Below, one piece after another: positions 62,153 through 64,000 of a stretch of 64,000 bases of DNA. The translations under genes were made by a program, and so were the position numbers. The notes below the pieces were generated by a model. The model was not told the DNA's origin. It ran no database searches and worked only from the letters and a program-made list of their open reading frames with translations. Each line of letters opens with the position of its first letter. Position 1 is the stretch's first letter. This DNA comes from Pseudomonas wuhanensis (GTDB lineage Bacteria; Pseudomonadota; Gammaproteobacteria; Pseudomonadales; Pseudomonadaceae). The stretch covers positions 2,170,001 through 2,234,000 of the forward strand of contig NZ_CP117430.1 of assembly GCF_030687395.1 (NCBI RefSeq), given 5' to 3'.

Positions 62153-62220
62153 CATCGCGGGCAAGCCACGCTCCCACAAGGATTGCATCGTACCTGTGGG
62201 AGCTGGCTTGCCTGCGATGG
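62153..62220. repeat. REP pair, inward type B, short spacer (xdhB-xdhC junction)
   Basis: Reverse (CATCGCGGGCAAGCCACGCT) and forward (GTGGGAGCTGGCTTGCCTGC) REPs are about 15 bp apart. The forward copy has two changes that weaken pairing. It lies inside the xdh operon. Confidence 0.85.
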
Positions 62221-62233
62221 CCGCGACCCGGTT

Positions 62234-64000
62234 TTACAGCGGAGCCAACTCGGTTTCGATCGCAACAGCCTTCGCCACTTTCAACTGGCGCATCTGCTCA
62301 CAGCCCCACAACACCCGCTCCGGGGTCGCCGGTGCGTCGATTTTCGGTTGATGCTGGTAGTCGCCCAAACTGGCCACGGCGTCCTTGATCGCGCACCACG
62401 CGGCGATACCGAGCATGAACGGCGGCTCACCCACGGCCTTGGAATGGAACACCGTGTCTTCCGGGTTCTTGCGGTTTTCCACCAGCTTCACCCGCAGGTC
62501 CAATGGCATGTCCGCCACCGCCGGGATCTTGTAGCTGGCCGGGCCGTTGGTCATCAGTTTGCCTTTGTCGTTCCACACCAGTTCTTCCATGGTCAGCCAA
62601 CCCATGCCCTGGATGAAACCACCCTCGACCTGACCGATGTCGATCGCCGGGTTCAGCGAGTCGCCGACGTCGTGAAGGATGTCGGTGCGCAGCATCTTGT
62701 ATTCGCCGGTCAGGGTATCGACGATCACCTCGGCGCAGGCCGCACCGAAGGCGTAGTAGTAGAACGGCCGACCACGGGCCTGGCTGCGGTCGTAGTAGAT
62801 TTTCGGGGTCTTGTAGAAGCCGGTGCTCGACAGCGACACCTGGGCGAAATACGCCTGCTGGATCAGCGATTCAAAGGTCAGGATGTGATCGCGAACCCGC
62901 ACGTGACCGTTGTGGAATTCCACGTCTTCTTCGCTGACTTTGTATTGCCGCGCGGCGAACTCCACCAGGCGTTTCTTGATGATTTCCGCTGCGTTTTGCG
63001 CGGCTTTACCATTGAGATCGGCGCCGCTCGAAGCCGCGGTTGGCGAAGTGTTCGGTACCTTGTCAGTGTTGGTCGCGGTGATCTGCACGCGGTCCATTTC
63101 CACCTGAAACACTTCAGCCACGACTTGCGCAACCTTGGTGTTCAGCCCCTGGCCCATTTCGGTGCCGCCGTGGTTCAGATGGATGCTGCCGTCGGTGTAA
63201 ATGTGGATCAGTGCACCGGCTTGGTTAAGGAAACTGGCGGTGAAGGAAATGCCGAATTTCACCGGGGTCAGCGCCAGGCCTTTTTTCAGGATCGGGCTGT
63301 TGGCGTTGTAGCGACGAATCGCTTCGCGGCGTTCAGCGTACTGGCTGCTTTCTTCCAGTTCGGCGGTCATTTCCTCGAGCATGTTGTGCTCGACGGTCTG
63401 GTAGTAATGAGTGATGTTGCGCTCGGTCTTGCCATAGTAGTTGGCCTTGCGCACCGCCAGCGGATCGAGGCCCAGATGGCGGGCGATCGCGTCCATCACT
63501 TCTTCGATGGCGACCATGCCTTGTGGGCCGCCGAAACCACGGTAAGCGGTGTTCGACGCGGTATTGGTCTTGCAACGGTGACCGTTGATGGTTGCGTCGC
63601 CCAGGTAATACGAGTTGTCGGCATGGAACATCGCGCGGTCGACAATCGATGCCGACAAATCCGGTGAGCAACCGCAATTGCCGGCCAGTTCCAGCGCAAT
63701 GCCGTGCAGGCGGCCGGTGCTGTCGAAGCCCACGTCGTACTCGACGTAGAAGGGGTGACGCTTGCCGGTCATCAGCATGTCTTCGACCCGCGGCAGGCGC
63801 ATTTTGGTCGGCTGACCAGTCAGGTGCGCAATCACCGCGCACAGGCATGCCGGGCTTGCCGCTTGAGTTTCCTTGCCGCCGAAACCACCGCCCATGCGGC
63901 GCATGTCGACGACGATTTTGTTCATCGACACGTCCAGCACTTCCGCCACCAGTTTCTGTACTTCGGTAGGGTTCTGGGTCGAGCAGTAAACGATCATGCC
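62234..64000 (-). CDS. xdhB: Xanthine dehydrogenase molybdopterin-binding subunit (partial, 5' end beyond right edge)
   Basis: XdhB is the large subunit that oxidises hypoxanthine and xanthine to urate at the molybdenum site. The window holds the last 588 codons; a full-length subunit is near 800. Seen: VYCSTQNPTEVQKLV and MRRMGGGFGGKE near the right edge, TAYRGFGGPQGM with the substrate-positioning Arg, TEMGQGLNTK, and the active-site Glu in SKAVGEPPFMLG close to the C-terminus. xdhA should lie upstream, outside the window. xdhC and guaD follow on the same strand. Confidence 0.95.
   Translation of the reverse strand, partial: GMIVYCSTQNPTEVQKLVAEVLDVSMNKIVVDMRRMGGGFGGKETQAASPACLCAVIAHLTGQPTKMRLPRVEDMLMTGKRHPFYVEYDVGFDSTGRLHGIALELAGNCGCSPDLSASIVDRAMFHADNSYYLGDATINGHRCKTNTASNTAYRGFGGPQGMVAIEEVMDAIARHLGLDPLAVRKANYYGKTERNITHYYQTVEHNMLEEMTAELEESSQYAERREAIRRYNANSPILKKGLALTPVKFGISFTASFLNQAGALIHIYTDGSIHLNHGGTEMGQGLNTKVAQVVAEVFQVEMDRVQITATNTDKVPNTSPTAASSGADLNGKAAQNAAEIIKKRLVEFAARQYKVSEEDVEFHNGHVRVRDHILTFESLIQQAYFAQVSLSSTGFYKTPKIYYDRSQARGRPFYYYAFGAACAEVIVDTLTGEYKMLRTDILHDVGDSLNPAIDIGQVEGGFIQGMGWLTMEELVWNDKGKLMTNGPASYKIPAVADMPLDLRVKLVENRKNPEDTVFHSKAVGEPPFMLGIAAWCAIKDAVASLGDYQHQPKIDAPATPERVLWGCEQMRQLKVAKAVAIETELAPL

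Noticed and set aside
5540..62220. Repeated palindromes as a CRISPR array or tRNA-like genes
   Set aside because: The repeats are scattered singly in intergenic gaps, not in a regular array, and they match the known Pseudomonas REP form. No cas genes or cloverleaf structures were found.

Overview
The window is a chromosomal segment of a Pseudomonas of the fluorescens group. The evidence is high GC coding DNA, dense REP/REPIN repeats of the type whose arms read GTGGGAGC...GCTTGCYCGCGA, and a gene order (ppsR, ppsA, hydrolase, rraA, cmaX, cfrX, cmpX, sigX, oprF, cobA, nasC, nirD, nirB, PP2C-kinase, nasA, nasT, nasS) that is the conserved oprF/nitrate-assimilation block of Pseudomonas, as I remember it from P. 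aeruginosa PAO1. No rRNA, tRNA, CRISPR array or prophage was seen. About 47 genes are supported, one of them a broken transposase; two genes run off the window edges.

Layout. 1-4569: a large Rhs polymorphic-toxin gene on the minus strand, cut by the left edge just as its AT-rich ADP-ribosyltransferase-like tip begins. 4833-13455: metabolic genes (HAD phosphatase; SDR oxidoreductase with divergent LysR; an Asp/Glu-hydantoin racemase-like protein with an NCS1 permease; cysH; thrH; pabB). 13658-16721: a three-gene envelope module (RimK-like ATP-grasp ligase, inactive transglutaminase with seven membrane helices, exported retropepsin-like protease). 17019-25640: the 2-methylcitrate (propionate) operon prpR-prpB-prpC-acnD-prpF-prpD, with REPINs in three of its junctions. 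25754-27129: an IS4-family element with a frameshifted transposase, inserted into a REP with a 10-bp target duplication. 27161-36421: PEP synthase and its regulator, rraA, and the cmaX-cfrX-cmpX-sigX-oprF envelope-stress cluster. 36516-48115: assimilatory nitrate/nitrite reduction on the minus strand. 48344-62115: housekeeping genes (pyrD, rmf, rlmKL, a diguanylate cyclase, dacB, yggL, a BenE-type transporter), then purine catabolism (GntR regulator, guaD, xdhC, and xdhB cut by the right edge).

Regulation stands out in the nitrate region. Three transcription units (nirB-nirD-nasC-cobA, nasA-kinase, and nasS-nasT itself) each show the same arrangement on the minus strand: a sigma-54 -24/-12 promoter, two small RNA hairpins with six-base loops that have A at position 1 and G at position 4 (the ANTAR-binding signature), then an intrinsic terminator before the first gene. 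NasT carries an ANTAR domain and NasS is a nitrate-sensor-like protein, so this reads as a complete NasS/NasT antitermination regulon, including apparent control of nasST by itself. Other points of interest are the Rhs toxin tip, a racemase homologue lacking one of the two catalytic cysteines, GntR-type TTGTRTACA palindromes shared by the NCS1 permease promoter and the guaD-linked regulator, a 158-bp MITE-like palindrome between ppsR and ppsA, and a REP that supplies the last codons of cobA.
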